Shown: positions 55,676 to 64,000, counted from the first letter of the stretch. The stretch: DNA of 64,000 bases from Wenjunlia tyrosinilytica (GCF_014646055.1 NZ_BMMS01000018.1:124001-188000); one strand, 5' to 3'. The notes: generated by a model from the letters alone, not told the origin. Program-made: numbers and translations.

Positions 55676-56554
55676 CTACTCGTTTCCTTCCTGAGGTGCG
55701 GTGTACAGGGGCAGACGGGGATCGACCGGCTGTTCCGGCCAGGTGGAGCGCACCCACGCGTGCGCGGGGTCGTCGCAGATGAGCCAGGAGCGCTCGGGGG
55801 AGGGGCCGGCCATGACATTGAGGTAGTACATGTCGTAGCCGGGCACGGCCATGCTGGGGCCGTGCCAGCCGTTGGGGATGAGCACCGCGTCGCCCGAGCG
55901 GACCTCGGCGAGGACGTCGCTGTCCTTGCCCGCGCCCGAGGGGTAGACCCTCTGGTAGCCCATGGCGGTGGGGCCGCCCGCCAGTTCGAAGTAGTAGATC
56001 TCCTCCAGCTCGGACTCGCCCTCGCGCTGCTCGTCGTGCTTGTGCGGGGGGAACGAGGACCAGTTGCCGCCTGGGGTGAGCACCTCCACCGCGATGACCT
56101 TGTCGGTCTCGAAGACCCCGGCCGCCGCGAAGTTGTTGACCTGGCGGCTGGCCGAGCCCGCGCCCCGCAGCTCGACCGGCACGCCCGAGGCGGGCCCGTA
56201 GCGGGCGGGCAGGCGCCGCTCGCACCGCGCCCCGGCGAGGGCGAACCGGCCGCCGGTGCCGGAGGCTACGCGGGCGTGGGCGTCCCTGGGCAGGTAGGCG
56301 AAGTCGGTGACCGCGCTGAACACGTCGGGCCTGCCGTGCAGTTCGAAGGACTCGCCGTCGACGAGGACCGTGCAGCCGCCGTTCAGCGGCAGCACGATCC
56401 ACTCCGTGTCGCCGGTGAGGAAGGAGTGCACCCCGTCTTCCGGGAGCTCCAGGACCCGCAGGCTGGAATACCCCCATCCGGCGGAGTCCGGGTCGACCGC
56501 CAGGGCGTATCCGTCCTGGGCGGCGCTCCCGGCGGGCAGGTACAGCGACGTCAT
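55676..56554 (-). CDS. iolB: 5-deoxyglucuronate isomerase
   Basis: A 292-residue cupin-type isomerase converting 5-deoxyglucuronate to 2-deoxy-5-keto-gluconate. Metal-site stretch: TPGGNWSSFPPHKHDEQREG (two His and Glu) with ELEEIYYFEL, and late IPNGWHGPSMAVPGYDMYYL. ATG 56554 has AGGAG about 8 bases upstream. Between the aldolase and iolD genes. Confidence 0.94.
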   Translation of the reverse strand: MTSLYLPAGSAAQDGYALAVDPDSAGWGYSSLRVLELPEDGVHSFLTGDTEWIVLPLNGGCTVLVDGESFELHGRPDVFSAVTDFAYLPRDAHARVASGTGGRFALAGARCERRLPARYGPASGVPVELRGAGSASRQVNNFAAAGVFETDKVIAVEVLTPGGNWSSFPPHKHDEQREGESELEEIYYFELAGGPTAMGYQRVYPSGAGKDSDVLAEVRSGDAVLIPNGWHGPSMAVPGYDMYYLNVMAGPSPERSWLICDDPAHAWVRSTWPEQPVDPRLPLYTAPQEGNE

Positions 56555-56577
56555 CCGGGCACTCCTCATGTCGGCGG

Positions 56578-57462
56578 TCAGCGGTTGAGCAGGGAGACGG
56601 CGGTGTCCACCGCACCGGCCACGTCCCCGTCGGCGGGGAACAGCATGGTCCTCCCTATCGTCAGGCCGCGGACCTGCGGGACCTTCAGCGCGTTCTGCCA
56701 GGCCGCGTACATCGCGTCGGTGTCCTTGCCGCCCTCGCCGCCGAGCAGGAGGGTGGGCAGCGTCGTGGAGGCCATCATGCGCTCCATCTCGTCGACCACC
56801 GGGACCTTCAGCCAGGTGTGGGCCGAGGTGCGGCCGAGCCCCTGCGCGATGTTGTTGGCGTAGATCTGCGCGTCGGGGGTGAGGATGTTGCGCACCTGCC
56901 CGTCCTCCCGGCGGGAGGCGAACGGTTCGACGAGTGCGAGCAGCCCCCGGTCGGCCAGCTCGTCCACCGCACGCGCGCACCCCACGAGTGTCTCCCTGGT
57001 GCCGGGGTCCGCCGGGTCGACCCGCAGGAGCATCTTGCCCCCGTCGAGCCCTCCCTCGGCGACGCCCCGCGCGTCATAGCCGGTGAAGCGGTCGTCCAGC
57101 TCGAACGACGCGCCCGGCAGGCCGCCGCGGTTCATCGAGCCCAGCACGAGCTTGCCCTCGAGCGCGCCCAGCAGGGTCAGGTCCTCCACGAGGTCGGCGG
57201 TGCCGAGGAAGCCGTCCACTCCGGGCCGCCCCAGCGCCTCGACGCAGCGGGCCAGCAGCTCGTGCCGGTCGCCCATGGCGGTCGGGTCGCCGCCCGCGGC
57301 CACGGCGCCGCGGGCGGGGTGGTCGGCGGCGAGGACGAACAGGGGGCGGGCGAACCCCTCGGGAGCGAAGCGCGTCCTGGCCTGTGCCGCGCGCCGTACG
57401 GCGCCGGGGTCGGTGACGCGAATGCGGGTCAGTTCCGCGATGCTGCGGGCGAACGGGCTCAC
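56578..57462 (-). CDS. Class I aldolase-like protein of the inositol operon
   Basis: A 294-residue TIM-barrel protein related to the DeoC/FbaB-type aldolases (LFVLAADHPARGAVAAGGDP, KLVLGSMNRGGLPG, GGKMLLRVDPADPGT, TWLKVPVV with a likely Schiff-base Lys, LLLGGEGGKD). It is the natural candidate to split 2-deoxy-5-keto-gluconate-6-phosphate, the IolJ step, though it is not the usual IolJ family. GTG 57462 overlaps the iolC stop (GTGA). Confidence 0.82.
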   Translation of the reverse strand: MSPFARSIAELTRIRVTDPGAVRRAAQARTRFAPEGFARPLFVLAADHPARGAVAAGGDPTAMGDRHELLARCVEALGRPGVDGFLGTADLVEDLTLLGALEGKLVLGSMNRGGLPGASFELDDRFTGYDARGVAEGGLDGGKMLLRVDPADPGTRETLVGCARAVDELADRGLLALVEPFASRREDGQVRNILTPDAQIYANNIAQGLGRTSAHTWLKVPVVDEMERMMASTTLPTLLLGGEGGKDTDAMYAAWQNALKVPQVRGLTIGRTMLFPADGDVAGAVDTAVSLLNR

Positions 57463-58505
57463 GCGCGACCACCCGCGGGGACCGCGACGGGCGCCGACGG
57501 GTCGGCCGCTTCCTCGTGACGGCGCAGCAACTCGTCCACCTCCTCCAGTGTGGGCATGTCGTCGGCGCAGGCATGGCGCCCGGCGACGAGTGCCCCGGCG
57601 GCGTTGGCCACGGTCAGCGCCCGCTCCAGCGGCCATCCGGACAGCAGCCCCTTGCACAGGGCGCCGCCGAACGCGTCGCCCGCGCCGAGACCGTTGACCA
57701 CGACCACCGGCACCGGCCGCACCACGACCTCCTCCTTCTGCGTTCTGGCGAGCACACCGCGGGGGCCCTGCTTGACGACGGCGAGCCGTACTCCGCGCTC
57801 CAGCAGGAGGTCGGCGGCCCGGTCGGGGTCGCGGGTGCCGACGGCGACCTCGACCTCGTCGAGGTTTCCGACGGCCACGGTCGCGTGGCGCAGCGCCCTC
57901 GCGTACCAGGGGCCCGCCTCGGCCGGGTCGGCCCAGAAACTGGGCCGGTAGTCGAGGTCGAAGACCGTCTCGCCGTAAACGTCTGCGTCAACCTCCCCGT
58001 CGCCCTCGCCGCGGTGGCCCTCGCCGCGGTCGCGCGCCTCGCACGCGGCGAGCAGGGTCGAGCGGGTCGGCTCGACGGCCAGCGCGCTGCCGGTGATCCA
58101 CAGGACGCGGGCCTCGCGCACCGCGGAGCGGTCCAGATGGTCGGCCGTCAGGCACTGGTCCGGCGCCTTGGGGCGCCGGTAGAAGTGGATCGGGAAGTGG
58201 TCCGGCGGGAAGATCTCGCAGAAGACCACGGGGGTCTGCTGCTCCGGCACGGTCACCACATGGGCGTCGTCCACGCCGAACCCCCGCAGCGCCGAGCGCA
58301 CATACTTCCCGAAGGGGTCGTCGCCGACCCCGGTGAGGACGGCCGAGCGCAGGCCGTAGCGGGCGGCGGCGACGGCGACATTGGTGGCCGTGCCGCCCAG
58401 GTACTTGGCGAAGGTCCTGACCTCGGCGAGGCCGACGCCGGTCTGCTCGGGGTACAGGTCCACCCCGACCCGGCCCAGGGTGATCACGTCGTGCGGGCGG
58501 TTCAT
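57459..58505 (-). CDS. iolC: 5-dehydro-2-deoxygluconokinase
   Basis: A 348-residue PfkB-family sugar kinase: TLGRVGVDLYPEQTGVGLAE, KYLGGTATNVAVAAARYG and the catalytic VNGLGAGDAFGGALCKGLL. It phosphorylates 2-deoxy-5-keto-gluconate. An insertion with a GEGHR/GEGD repeat (about residue 160-180) precedes FDLDYRPSFW, coming from a 15-bp duplication (58002-58031). ATG 58505 overlaps the iolE stop. Confidence 0.93.
   Translation of the reverse strand: MNRPHDVITLGRVGVDLYPEQTGVGLAEVRTFAKYLGGTATNVAVAAARYGLRSAVLTGVGDDPFGKYVRSALRGFGVDDAHVVTVPEQQTPVVFCEIFPPDHFPIHFYRRPKAPDQCLTADHLDRSAVREARVLWITGSALAVEPTRSTLLAACEARDRGEGHRGEGDGEVDADVYGETVFDLDYRPSFWADPAEAGPWYARALRHATVAVGNLDEVEVAVGTRDPDRAADLLLERGVRLAVVKQGPRGVLARTQKEEVVVRPVPVVVVNGLGAGDAFGGALCKGLLSGWPLERALTVANAAGALVAGRHACADDMPTLEEVDELLRRHEEAADPSAPVAVPAGGRA
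58002..58031 (-). repeat. 15-bp tandem duplication inside iolC
   Basis: Plus-strand gccctcgccgcggtg (58002-58016) is followed by gccctcgccgcggtc (58017-58031). The coding strand gives two Arg/Gly/Glu/Gly/His-or-Asp-like pentapeptides in a loop before FDLDYRP. Confidence 0.8.
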
Positions 58506-59404
58506 CGTGCCAACTCCCCGCTGATGCGGGCCAGATGGGCCATCGAGGCACGGACGTCCTCGATCGGTCCACTGCCGGGGGCGGGGTCCTCGGTGAGTAC
58601 GGTGTCCTGCTCCATCACGTACCAGCCCTGGTAGCCGCTGCCCTCGAGGGCGTTGACGATGGCGCGTACGTCCACGTCCCCCTCGCCGAGCGGCCGGTAC
58701 ATCCCGGCGGCGACCGCGGCGGTGTATCCCGTGCGGCCCTCCAGGACCTCGCGGGCGGCGGCGGCGTCCACGTCCTTGAGGTGCACATGGGCGATGCGCG
58801 AGGGCGCTGTGCGGGCGATGGCGACCGGGTCGGCGCCGCCCACCATCAGATGCCCGGTGTCCAGGCAGAGGGCGACGGAGCTGCCGTCGAGCACCCGGTC
58901 GACCTCGGCGGCGTTCTCCACCATCGTGCCGACGTGCGGGTGCAGTACGGCGGTGACACCGATGTCGGAGGCCGCCTCGGCGATCCGCCCGAGGTTGTCC
59001 AGCAGGCAGCGCCAGCCGGAGGCGTCGAGAGCGGGCCGCTCGTCGTAGCCGTCGAGGCCGGTGGCGGCGGCCAGCACCAGGGTGCCCGCCCCCGCCTCGG
59101 TGAAGGAGGCGAGCTCGGTGCGGATGGCGGGCAGCGGATCGTGGCCGGGGTCGTGCAGCACGGTGGGCACGAACCCGCCGACGGCGGCGAGCCCCCGCTC
59201 GGCGAGCGCCGCCGCCTTCTCCCCGGGGTCGGCGGGCAGGAAGCCGTCGGGTCCGAACTCTGTGGCGGCCACGCCCAGTTCCACCATTTCCCCGAGTACG
59301 CGCTCGGGGGTGAGCTGGTGTCCCCAGCCCGGCACCTCGCACACGCCCCAGGAGATGGGAGCGGCGGCGACGCGCTCGCTGACCGTCGTGGTGCGGGTGC
59401 TCAT
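58502..59404 (-). CDS. iolE: Inosose dehydratase
   Basis: A 300-residue sugar-isomerase-fold TIM barrel that dehydrates scyllo-inosose to the diketone used by IolD. Family parts: AAPISWGVCEVPGWGHQL, VTAVLHPHVGTMVEN, ALCLDTGHLMVGGADPV, IAHVHLKDVD and GWYVMEQDTVL, which supply metal-binding Glu, Asp and His. Coupled to iolG and iolC by ATGA overlaps. Confidence 0.94.
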   Translation of the reverse strand: MSTRTTTVSERVAAAPISWGVCEVPGWGHQLTPERVLGEMVELGVAATEFGPDGFLPADPGEKAAALAERGLAAVGGFVPTVLHDPGHDPLPAIRTELASFTEAGAGTLVLAAATGLDGYDERPALDASGWRCLLDNLGRIAEAASDIGVTAVLHPHVGTMVENAAEVDRVLDGSSVALCLDTGHLMVGGADPVAIARTAPSRIAHVHLKDVDAAAAREVLEGRTGYTAAVAAGMYRPLGEGDVDVRAIVNALEGSGYQGWYVMEQDTVLTEDPAPGSGPIEDVRASMAHLARISGELAR

Positions 59405-60441
59405 GCCACGGTCTCCTTCGCGGCCTCGACCTCGGCGGTCAGTGCCTCGATCTCGGCGAGGGCGACCGGGCGCCGCTCCCGCCTCGACAGCTCGCAGGCC
59501 TCGGCGACCTGGAGGGCGCGCAGCGCCTCCTCGCCGGAGCAGGGGTTCTCCGCCCGGCCGGCGGCGACCTGGACGAAGGTGGCCAGCTCGGCGCGGTACG
59601 CCGGATCGAAGCGGTCCAGGAAGCCGGTCCACGGATGCGGGACGCAGGGCGCCGAGCCGGGTTCGACGGAGGTGATCGGGGTGCGGGCGTCCACGCCCAC
59701 CGCGATCTGGTCGTCCGAGCCGGCGAGTTCCATGCGCACGTCGTATCCGGCGCCGTTGTAGCGGGTGGCGGTGGCCGTGGCGAGCGTTCCGTCGTCGAGG
59801 GTCAGCAGGGCGGCGGCGGTGTCGACGTCCCCGGCGGCGCGGAAGAAGTCGGCTCCGCCGGCGGTGCCGGTGGCGAAGACCTCGGTCACCTCACGGCCGG
59901 TCACCCAGCGGATGATGTCGAAGTCGTGGACCAGGCAGTCCCGGTACAGGCCGCCGGACAGCGGCACATAGGCGGCGGGCGGCGGCGCCGGGTCCGAGGT
60001 CATGGCGCGGACGGTGTGCAGCCGGCCGAGGCTCCCGGCGAGGACGGCCTCGCGCGCGGCCCGGTACCCGGCGTCGAAGCGCCGCTGGAAGCCCATCTGC
60101 AGCACGGTCCCGGCCTCGCGCACCTCGCGCAGCGCGGCGACCGTGCCGTGCAGGTCGAGCGAGATGGGCTTCTCGCAGTACACGGGCAGACCGGCGCGGG
60201 CGGCGCGGACGATGAGCTCGGCGTGCGAGGCGGTCGCCGTGCTGATCACGACGGCGTCCACCCCCGCGGCGAACACCTCGTCGACGCTTTGCGCGGCCCG
60301 GCTGCCTGTCTGCTCCGCGACGGCTGCGGCGCGGTCCTGGTCGACATCCGCGACGACCAGCTCTCCTACACCCGCCGTCCCGCTCAGGGCCGCCGCGTGG
60401 AAGGCTCCGATCCGGCCGGCGCCGAGAAGTCCGATGCGCAT
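59401..60441 (-). CDS. iolG: Inositol 2-dehydrogenase-like oxidoreductase (Gfo/Idh/MocA)
   Basis: A 346-residue NAD-dependent dehydrogenase: IGLLGAGRIGAFHAAALSGT (NAD), PVYCEKPISLDLHGT (EKP motif Lys) and LYRDCLVHDFDIIRWVTG (catalytic Asp/His). First gene of the iol operon and expected to oxidise myo-inositol to scyllo-inosose. ATG 60441 follows AGG-rich sequence. The C-terminal tail is helical. Confidence 0.92.
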   Translation of the reverse strand: MRIGLLGAGRIGAFHAAALSGTAGVGELVVADVDQDRAAAVAEQTGSRAAQSVDEVFAAGVDAVVISTATASHAELIVRAARAGLPVYCEKPISLDLHGTVAALREVREAGTVLQMGFQRRFDAGYRAAREAVLAGSLGRLHTVRAMTSDPAPPPAAYVPLSGGLYRDCLVHDFDIIRWVTGREVTEVFATGTAGGADFFRAAGDVDTAAALLTLDDGTLATATATRYNGAGYDVRMELAGSDDQIAVGVDARTPITSVEPGSAPCVPHPWTGFLDRFDPAYRAELATFVQVAAGRAENPCSGEEALRALQVAEACELSRRERRPVALAEIEALTAEVEAAKETVA

Positions 60442-60528
60442 GGGTTCCTGCACTTTCGTCTCGGGGGCCCGGTGGCGGCCCCGACGCGCTCCCAACCTCT
60501 CGCCTCGGCGCCACCCCTGTCAATCGTT

Positions 60529-60538
60529 TGTCCTGACA
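60529..60538. promoter_or_regulatory. Candidate GntR operator between iolG and the regulator gene
   Basis: TGTCCTGACA, a 4-base inverted repeat, lies 51 bases before the GntR start and 88 before iolG. TGTCTTAACA upstream of the transporter operon fits the same TGTCYTRACA pattern. A further TGTC at 60518-60521 may add a half site. Confidence 0.55.
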
Positions 60539-60588
60539 TACTTACTTGCAGACTTCCGGTCATCAGGTCACCTGGGTAGGCTCAGCCC

Positions 60589-61341
60589 GTGTCCACCACC
60601 CCGGTCAACCTCGCGCTCACCGTCGACCGCAGCAGCCCCGTGCCGCTGTACTTCCAGGTCGCGCAGCAGCTGGAGCACGCGATCGAGACGGGCCGCCTCG
60701 AGCCCGGCAGCCGCCTGGGCAACGAGATCGAGCTCGCCGGCCGCCTCGGCCTGTCCCGGCCGACCGTGCGTCAGGCCATCCAGTCCCTGGTGGACAAGGG
60801 CCTGCTCGTGCGCCGACGCGGAGTCGGCACCCAGGTCGTGCACAGCCAGGTCAAGCGACCGCTGGAGCTGAGCAGCCTCTACGACGACCTGCTGGCCGCC
60901 GGGCAGCGCCCGACGACCTCGGTGCTGCGCAGCGCCACCGGACCCGCCTCGGCCGCGGTCGCCGCGGCCCTCGGCATCGCCGAAGGGGCGGAGGTGGTCA
61001 CGGTGGAGCGGCTGCGCTCGGCGCACGGGGAGCCGATCGCCCGCCTGCTCAACCACCTCCCCGTGGGCCTGGTGCGGCTGGAGACCGCGGACCTCGAGGC
61101 AACAGGTCTGTATCGATTGATGCGGGCCGCGGGCATCATCCTGCACAGCGCAAGGCAGACCGTGGGCGCCCGTGCGGCAACGGCCGCCGAGGGTGCGCTG
61201 CTGTCCGAGTCCGAGGGCGCCCCACTGCTGACCATGGAGCGGGTGAGCTTCGACGACCACGGCCGTGCGGTCGAGTACGGCACGCACATCTATCGTGCGA
61301 CCAGGTACTCCTTCGAGTTCTCACTCCTCGTGCGTCCCTGA
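60589..61341 (+). CDS. GntR-family (HutC/UTRA) regulator of inositol genes
   Basis: A 250-residue regulator. The N-terminal winged helix (PLYFQVAQQLEHAIETGRLE, LGLSRPTVRQAIQSLVDKGL) is followed by a UTRA ligand domain (SVLRSATGPASAAVAAALGI, VVTVERLRSAHGEPIARLLN, ending YSFEFSLLVRP). GTG 60589 is the start. It is divergent from iolG and just upstream of the transporter genes, so it probably represses both and senses an inositol pathway intermediate. Confidence 0.9.
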   Translation: MSTTPVNLALTVDRSSPVPLYFQVAQQLEHAIETGRLEPGSRLGNEIELAGRLGLSRPTVRQAIQSLVDKGLLVRRRGVGTQVVHSQVKRPLELSSLYDDLLAAGQRPTTSVLRSATGPASAAVAAALGIAEGAEVVTVERLRSAHGEPIARLLNHLPVGLVRLETADLEATGLYRLMRAAGIILHSARQTVGARAATAAEGALLSESEGAPLLTMERVSFDDHGRAVEYGTHIYRATRYSFEFSLLVRP

Positions 61342-61356
61342 GTACGTTGGTAATAA

Positions 61357-61401
61357 TGTCTTAACAAAGTATTGACGTGACCCCTCCGTCAGGCATAGAA
61401 C
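61357..61401 (+). promoter_or_regulatory. Promoter and candidate operator of the sugar ABC transporter operon
   Basis: TTGACG (61372-61377) and TAGAAC (61396-61401) with an 18-base spacer look like a primary-sigma promoter. TGTCTTAACA (61357-61366) sits just upstream of the -35. Bases around the -35 (TTAACAAAGTATTGACGTGA) closely resemble the urate operon promoter. Confidence 0.6.
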
Positions 61402-61450
61402 TCACCCCAATCAAGCCCCCAGGCTTCGCCGGACGGAAGGCAGAACCACC

Positions 61451-62455
61451 ATGGCTCGCAGACGTGCAACGGTCCCAGCGGCGGCTCTCGCACTGGCTCT
61501 CGCACTCACCGTCGCCGGATGCAGCAGCTCCGGCGGTAAGGACAGCGAAGAGAAGTCCAACCCCTCGGGCAGCACCGGCAAGAGCGTCGGCACCCCCCGC
61601 CTGAAGATCGCGATGATCACCCACGCGGGCCAGGGCGATACCTTCTGGGACATCGTGAAGAAGGGTGCCCAGCAGGCCGCCGCCAAGGACAACGTCGAAT
61701 TCCTGTACGACAGCAGCAACCAGGCGCAGAAGCAGGCCGAGAGCGTCCAGACCTACATCGACAAGAAGGTCGACGGGATCATCGTCACCCTGGCCAAGCC
61801 GGAGGCGATGAAGGATGTGCTCGGCAAGGCCAAGCAGGCCGGAATCCCCGTGGTGACCATCAACTCCGGTGGTGACTTCTCCGCCAAGTTCGGCGCGCTG
61901 TCGCACATCGGCCAGGACGAGTCCGTGGCGGGCGAGGCGGTCGGCACCGAGCTGGCCAAGCGCGGCAAGAAGAAGGCCATCTGCGTCATCCACGAGCAGG
62001 GCAACGTCTCGCTCGAGCAGCGCTGCGCCGGAGCCAAGAAGACCTTCGGCGGCGCCATGTCCAAGCTCTACGTCGAGGGCACCAACATGCCCGACGTCCT
62101 GTCGACCATCACCTCCAAGCTCCAGTCCGACAAGTCCATCGACTCGGTGGTCGCCCTCGGAGCGCCGTTCGCGGCGACCGCCGCCAAGGCGGCCAAGGAC
62201 GTCGGCAGCAAGGCGGAGATCGACACGTTCGACCTCAACGCCGAGGTCGTCAAGCAGCTCAAGTCCAAGGAGATCGGCTTCGCCGTCGACCAGCAGCCGT
62301 ACCTCCAGGGCTACCTCGCCGTGGACGAGCTCTGGCTGAACAAGTACAACGCCAACGTCCTCGGTGGCGGCAAGCCCGTCCTGACCGGCCCCGCCATCGT
62401 GACCGACAAGGACGTTCCGGCGCTGGAGAAGTTCACCGCCCGGAGTACTCGGTGA
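61451..62455 (+). CDS. Sugar ABC transporter substrate-binding lipoprotein (probably inositol)
   Basis: A 334-residue periplasmic-binding-protein type I. The signal peptide ends in the lipobox LTVAGC, so it is anchored outside the membrane. The mature part has LKIAMITHAGQGDTFWDIVK, TYIDKKVDGIIVTLAKPEAM, IPVVTINSGGDFSAKFGALS and YVEGTNMPDVLSTITSKLQS, typical of ribose/inositol binders. Context with the iol operon and GntR gene supports inositol. Confidence 0.9.
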   Translation: MARRRATVPAAALALALALTVAGCSSSGGKDSEEKSNPSGSTGKSVGTPRLKIAMITHAGQGDTFWDIVKKGAQQAAAKDNVEFLYDSSNQAQKQAESVQTYIDKKVDGIIVTLAKPEAMKDVLGKAKQAGIPVVTINSGGDFSAKFGALSHIGQDESVAGEAVGTELAKRGKKKAICVIHEQGNVSLEQRCAGAKKTFGGAMSKLYVEGTNMPDVLSTITSKLQSDKSIDSVVALGAPFAATAAKAAKDVGSKAEIDTFDLNAEVVKQLKSKEIGFAVDQQPYLQGYLAVDELWLNKYNANVLGGGKPVLTGPAIVTDKDVPALEKFTARSTR

Positions 62456-62568
62456 CCTTCACCACCCCCCTTCCACCAGCGTCCTCGGACACTGGTGAGG
62501 CCGTGCGGGCGTCCGCCCGCACGGCCGCCGACAGGCTCGAGAAGCACATCGACCGGGAGACCCGATGA
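62452..62568 (+). CDS. Possible 38-residue peptide within the transporter operon
   Basis: A GTG at 62452 overlaps the binding-protein stop (GTGA), has GGAG seven bases upstream, and its TGA overlaps the permease ATG (ATGA). The product would begin MTFTTPLPPASSDTGEAV and end in a short basic helix (RASARTAADRLEKHIDRE). No family is recognised. It could be a real small protein or a ribosome-relay device; chance is not excluded. Confidence 0.4.
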   Translation: MTFTTPLPPASSDTGEAVRASARTAADRLEKHIDRETR

Positions 62569-63650
62569 GCGGGGCAACCGCTGCCCATACGCAGCCCCAC
62601 CACAAGGACAAGAAGGAAAGGCCGGACGCGGCCGCCGACGAACGGCTCGTGCACCGCTCGCTCGCCCGCCGCCTGATGGGGCGGCCCGAGCTCGGCTCCG
62701 TGGTCGGCGCCGTCGCCGTGTTCGTCTTCTTCGCCGTCGCCGCCGACAGCTTCATGCAGCTGTCCTCGTTCAGTACCGTGCTCTACGCCTCGTCCACCAT
62801 CGGGATCATGGCGGTGCCGGTTGCGCTGCTGATGATCGGCGGAGAGTTCGACCTGTCCGCGGGTGTGATGGTGACCAGCTCGGCGCTGATCGCGTCGATG
62901 TTCTCCTACCAGATGACCGCCAATGTCTGGCTCGGCGTCCTGGTCTCGCTCGTGGTCACCCTGGCCGTCGGCTTCTTCAACGGCTTCATGCTGATCCGCA
63001 CCAAGCTGCCGAGCTTCATCATCACCCTCGGCACCTTCCTGATGCTCACCGGCCTGAACCTGGGCTTCACCCAGCTGATCAGCGGCTCGGTCAGCACCAA
63101 GAAGATCGGGGACATGGCGGGCTTCTCCTCCGCCCACGCCCTGTTCGCCTCACGGTTCAAGATCGGGGACATCGACCTCCAGGTCACCATCCTGTGGTGG
63201 CTGGGCCTGGTGGCCGTGGCCACCTGGGTGCTCCTGCGCACCCGGGCAGGCAACTGGATCTTCGCCTCGGGAGGCGGGGCGGACGCGGCCCGCGCGGTCG
63301 GTGTACCGGTCGCCCGCACCAAGATCGGCCTGTACATGGCGGTCGCCTTCTGCGCCTGGATCTCCGGCCAGCACCTGCTCTTCTCGTTCGACGTCGTCCA
63401 GTCCGGCGAGGGCATCGGCAACGAGTTCCTGTACATCATCGCGGCCGTCATCGGCGGCTGCCTGATGACCGGCGGCTACGGGTCGGCGGTCGGCTCGGCC
63501 GTGGGCGCGTTCATCTTCGGCATGACCAGCAAGGGCATCGTCTACGCCGAGTGGGACCCCAACTGGTTCAAGTTCTTCCTCGGCGCGATGCTGCTGCTCG
63601 CCACACTGCTCAACGCCTGGGTTCGCAAGCGCGCGGAGGCCTCGAAATGA
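62565..63650 (+). CDS. Sugar ABC transporter permease
   Basis: A 361-residue inner-membrane permease of the ribose/inositol (RbsC-like) family, about ten hydrophobic segments. Family stretches: LLMIGGEFDLSAGVMVTSSA, KLPSFIITLGTFLMLTGLNL, AARAVGVPVARTKIGLYMAV and IAAVIGGCLMTGGYGSAVGS. ATG 62565 has GGGAG six bases upstream; the stop overlaps the ATPase start (ATGA). Confidence 0.92.
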   Translation: MSGATAAHTQPHHKDKKERPDAAADERLVHRSLARRLMGRPELGSVVGAVAVFVFFAVAADSFMQLSSFSTVLYASSTIGIMAVPVALLMIGGEFDLSAGVMVTSSALIASMFSYQMTANVWLGVLVSLVVTLAVGFFNGFMLIRTKLPSFIITLGTFLMLTGLNLGFTQLISGSVSTKKIGDMAGFSSAHALFASRFKIGDIDLQVTILWWLGLVAVATWVLLRTRAGNWIFASGGGADAARAVGVPVARTKIGLYMAVAFCAWISGQHLLFSFDVVQSGEGIGNEFLYIIAAVIGGCLMTGGYGSAVGSAVGAFIFGMTSKGIVYAEWDPNWFKFFLGAMLLLATLLNAWVRKRAEASK

Positions 63651-64000
63651 CCGGGACGAAGACCGGGACGAAGGAGCCGACCGGGACCGAGGAGCTCGTC
63701 GAGCTCGCCTCGGTGAGCAAGTTCTACGGCAACATCAAGGCACTGGAGGGCGTCTCCCTCAAGGTCGACGCGGGCCGGATCACCTGTGTCCTCGGTGACA
63801 ACGGCGCCGGCAAGTCCACCCTCATCAAGATCATCGCGGGCCTGCACCAGCACGACGCCGGCACCTACACGATCCAGGGCGAGGAGGTGCGCCTCGGCTC
63901 GCCCCGCGAGGCGCTGGACCTGGGCATCGCCACGGTCTACCAGGACCTGGCCGTCGTGCCCCTGATGCCCGTGTGGCGCAACTTCTTCCTCGGCTCGGAG
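63647..64000 (+). CDS. Sugar ABC transporter ATP-binding protein (3' end outside window)
   Basis: The first 118 residues of an ABC ATPase: VSKFYGNIKALEGVSLKVDA, Walker A GDNGAGKST, and the Q-loop YQDLAVVPLMPVWRNFFLG. This Q-loop region is typical of single-domain sugar ATPases. The N-terminus begins MTGTKTGTKEPTGTEEL, from a 12-bp repeat (accgggacgaag) at 63650. Energises uptake with the permease and binding protein. Confidence 0.9.
   Translation, partial: MTGTKTGTKEPTGTEELVELASVSKFYGNIKALEGVSLKVDAGRITCVLGDNGAGKSTLIKIIAGLHQHDAGTYTIQGEEVRLGSPREALDLGIATVYQDLAVVPLMPVWRNFFLGSE

Overview
This is high-GC actinobacterial DNA. GC-rich wobble positions, many GTG/TTG starts, 4-base ATGA/GTGA gene overlaps, one TTA codon in a specialised gene and the gene families all point to Streptomyces or a close relative. 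I see no rRNA, tRNA, CRISPR array, transposase or plasmid/phage gene.

Region 1 (1-22369) is a biosynthetic cluster built round an iterative polyunsaturated-fatty-acid (PUFA)-type synthase. A truncated subunit (AT-ACP-ACP-KR-DH) is followed by a 2493-residue subunit (KS-CLF-AT and four FabA-like hot-dog segments), a PfaD-like enoyl reductase, two paralogous acyl-CoA-dehydrogenase-like proteins, a 14-helix MFS exporter, a small monooxygenase-like protein on the opposite strand, a Sfp-type phosphopantetheinyl transferase and an amine-oxidase-like flavoprotein. The set is coherent: carrier activation, chain assembly, enoyl reduction, later desaturation, export. I cannot assign the product.

Region 2 (22383-30989) is mixed: a small conserved protein, a flavin monooxygenase divergent from a TetR regulator with three operator-like palindromes between them, a GAF-LuxR regulator divergent from two translationally coupled acyl-CoA ligases, a zinc-ribbon protein, and a two-gene unit with a small HTH protein.

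Region 3 holds most of a purine-degradation pathway in three blocks: OHCU decarboxylase, HIU hydrolase, uricase and an 8-oxoguanine-deaminase-like protein (31252-34769); malate synthase (40801-42414) beside a MobA-like nucleotidyltransferase; and an IclR/AllR-like regulator divergent from allantoinase and allantoicase (48043-51702). Paired 15-bp boxes 21 bp apart occur upstream of both malate synthase and the allR/allB genes and suggest one regulon.

Between these blocks lie an ECF sigma factor with a divergent zinc-binding anti-sigma-like protein and a His/Met-rich membrane protein, two STAS proteins, a four-gene deoxysugar (L-fucose/L-rhamnose-like) oxidation operon, a lipoprotein/membrane-protein pair, an amidase coupled to an HD hydrolase, and a cytochrome P450.

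Region 4 (53808-64000) is myo-inositol use: iolG-iolE-iolC-aldolase-iolB-iolD on the minus strand, divergent from a GntR regulator and a sugar ABC transporter that runs off the window.

A theme across the window is short tandem repetition. At least seven arrays have a 15-bp unit: five lie inside unrelated genes and add five-residue repeats to protein tails or loops, and two lie between genes. Further arrays have 9-, 12-, 13-, 18-, 24- and 90-bp units.
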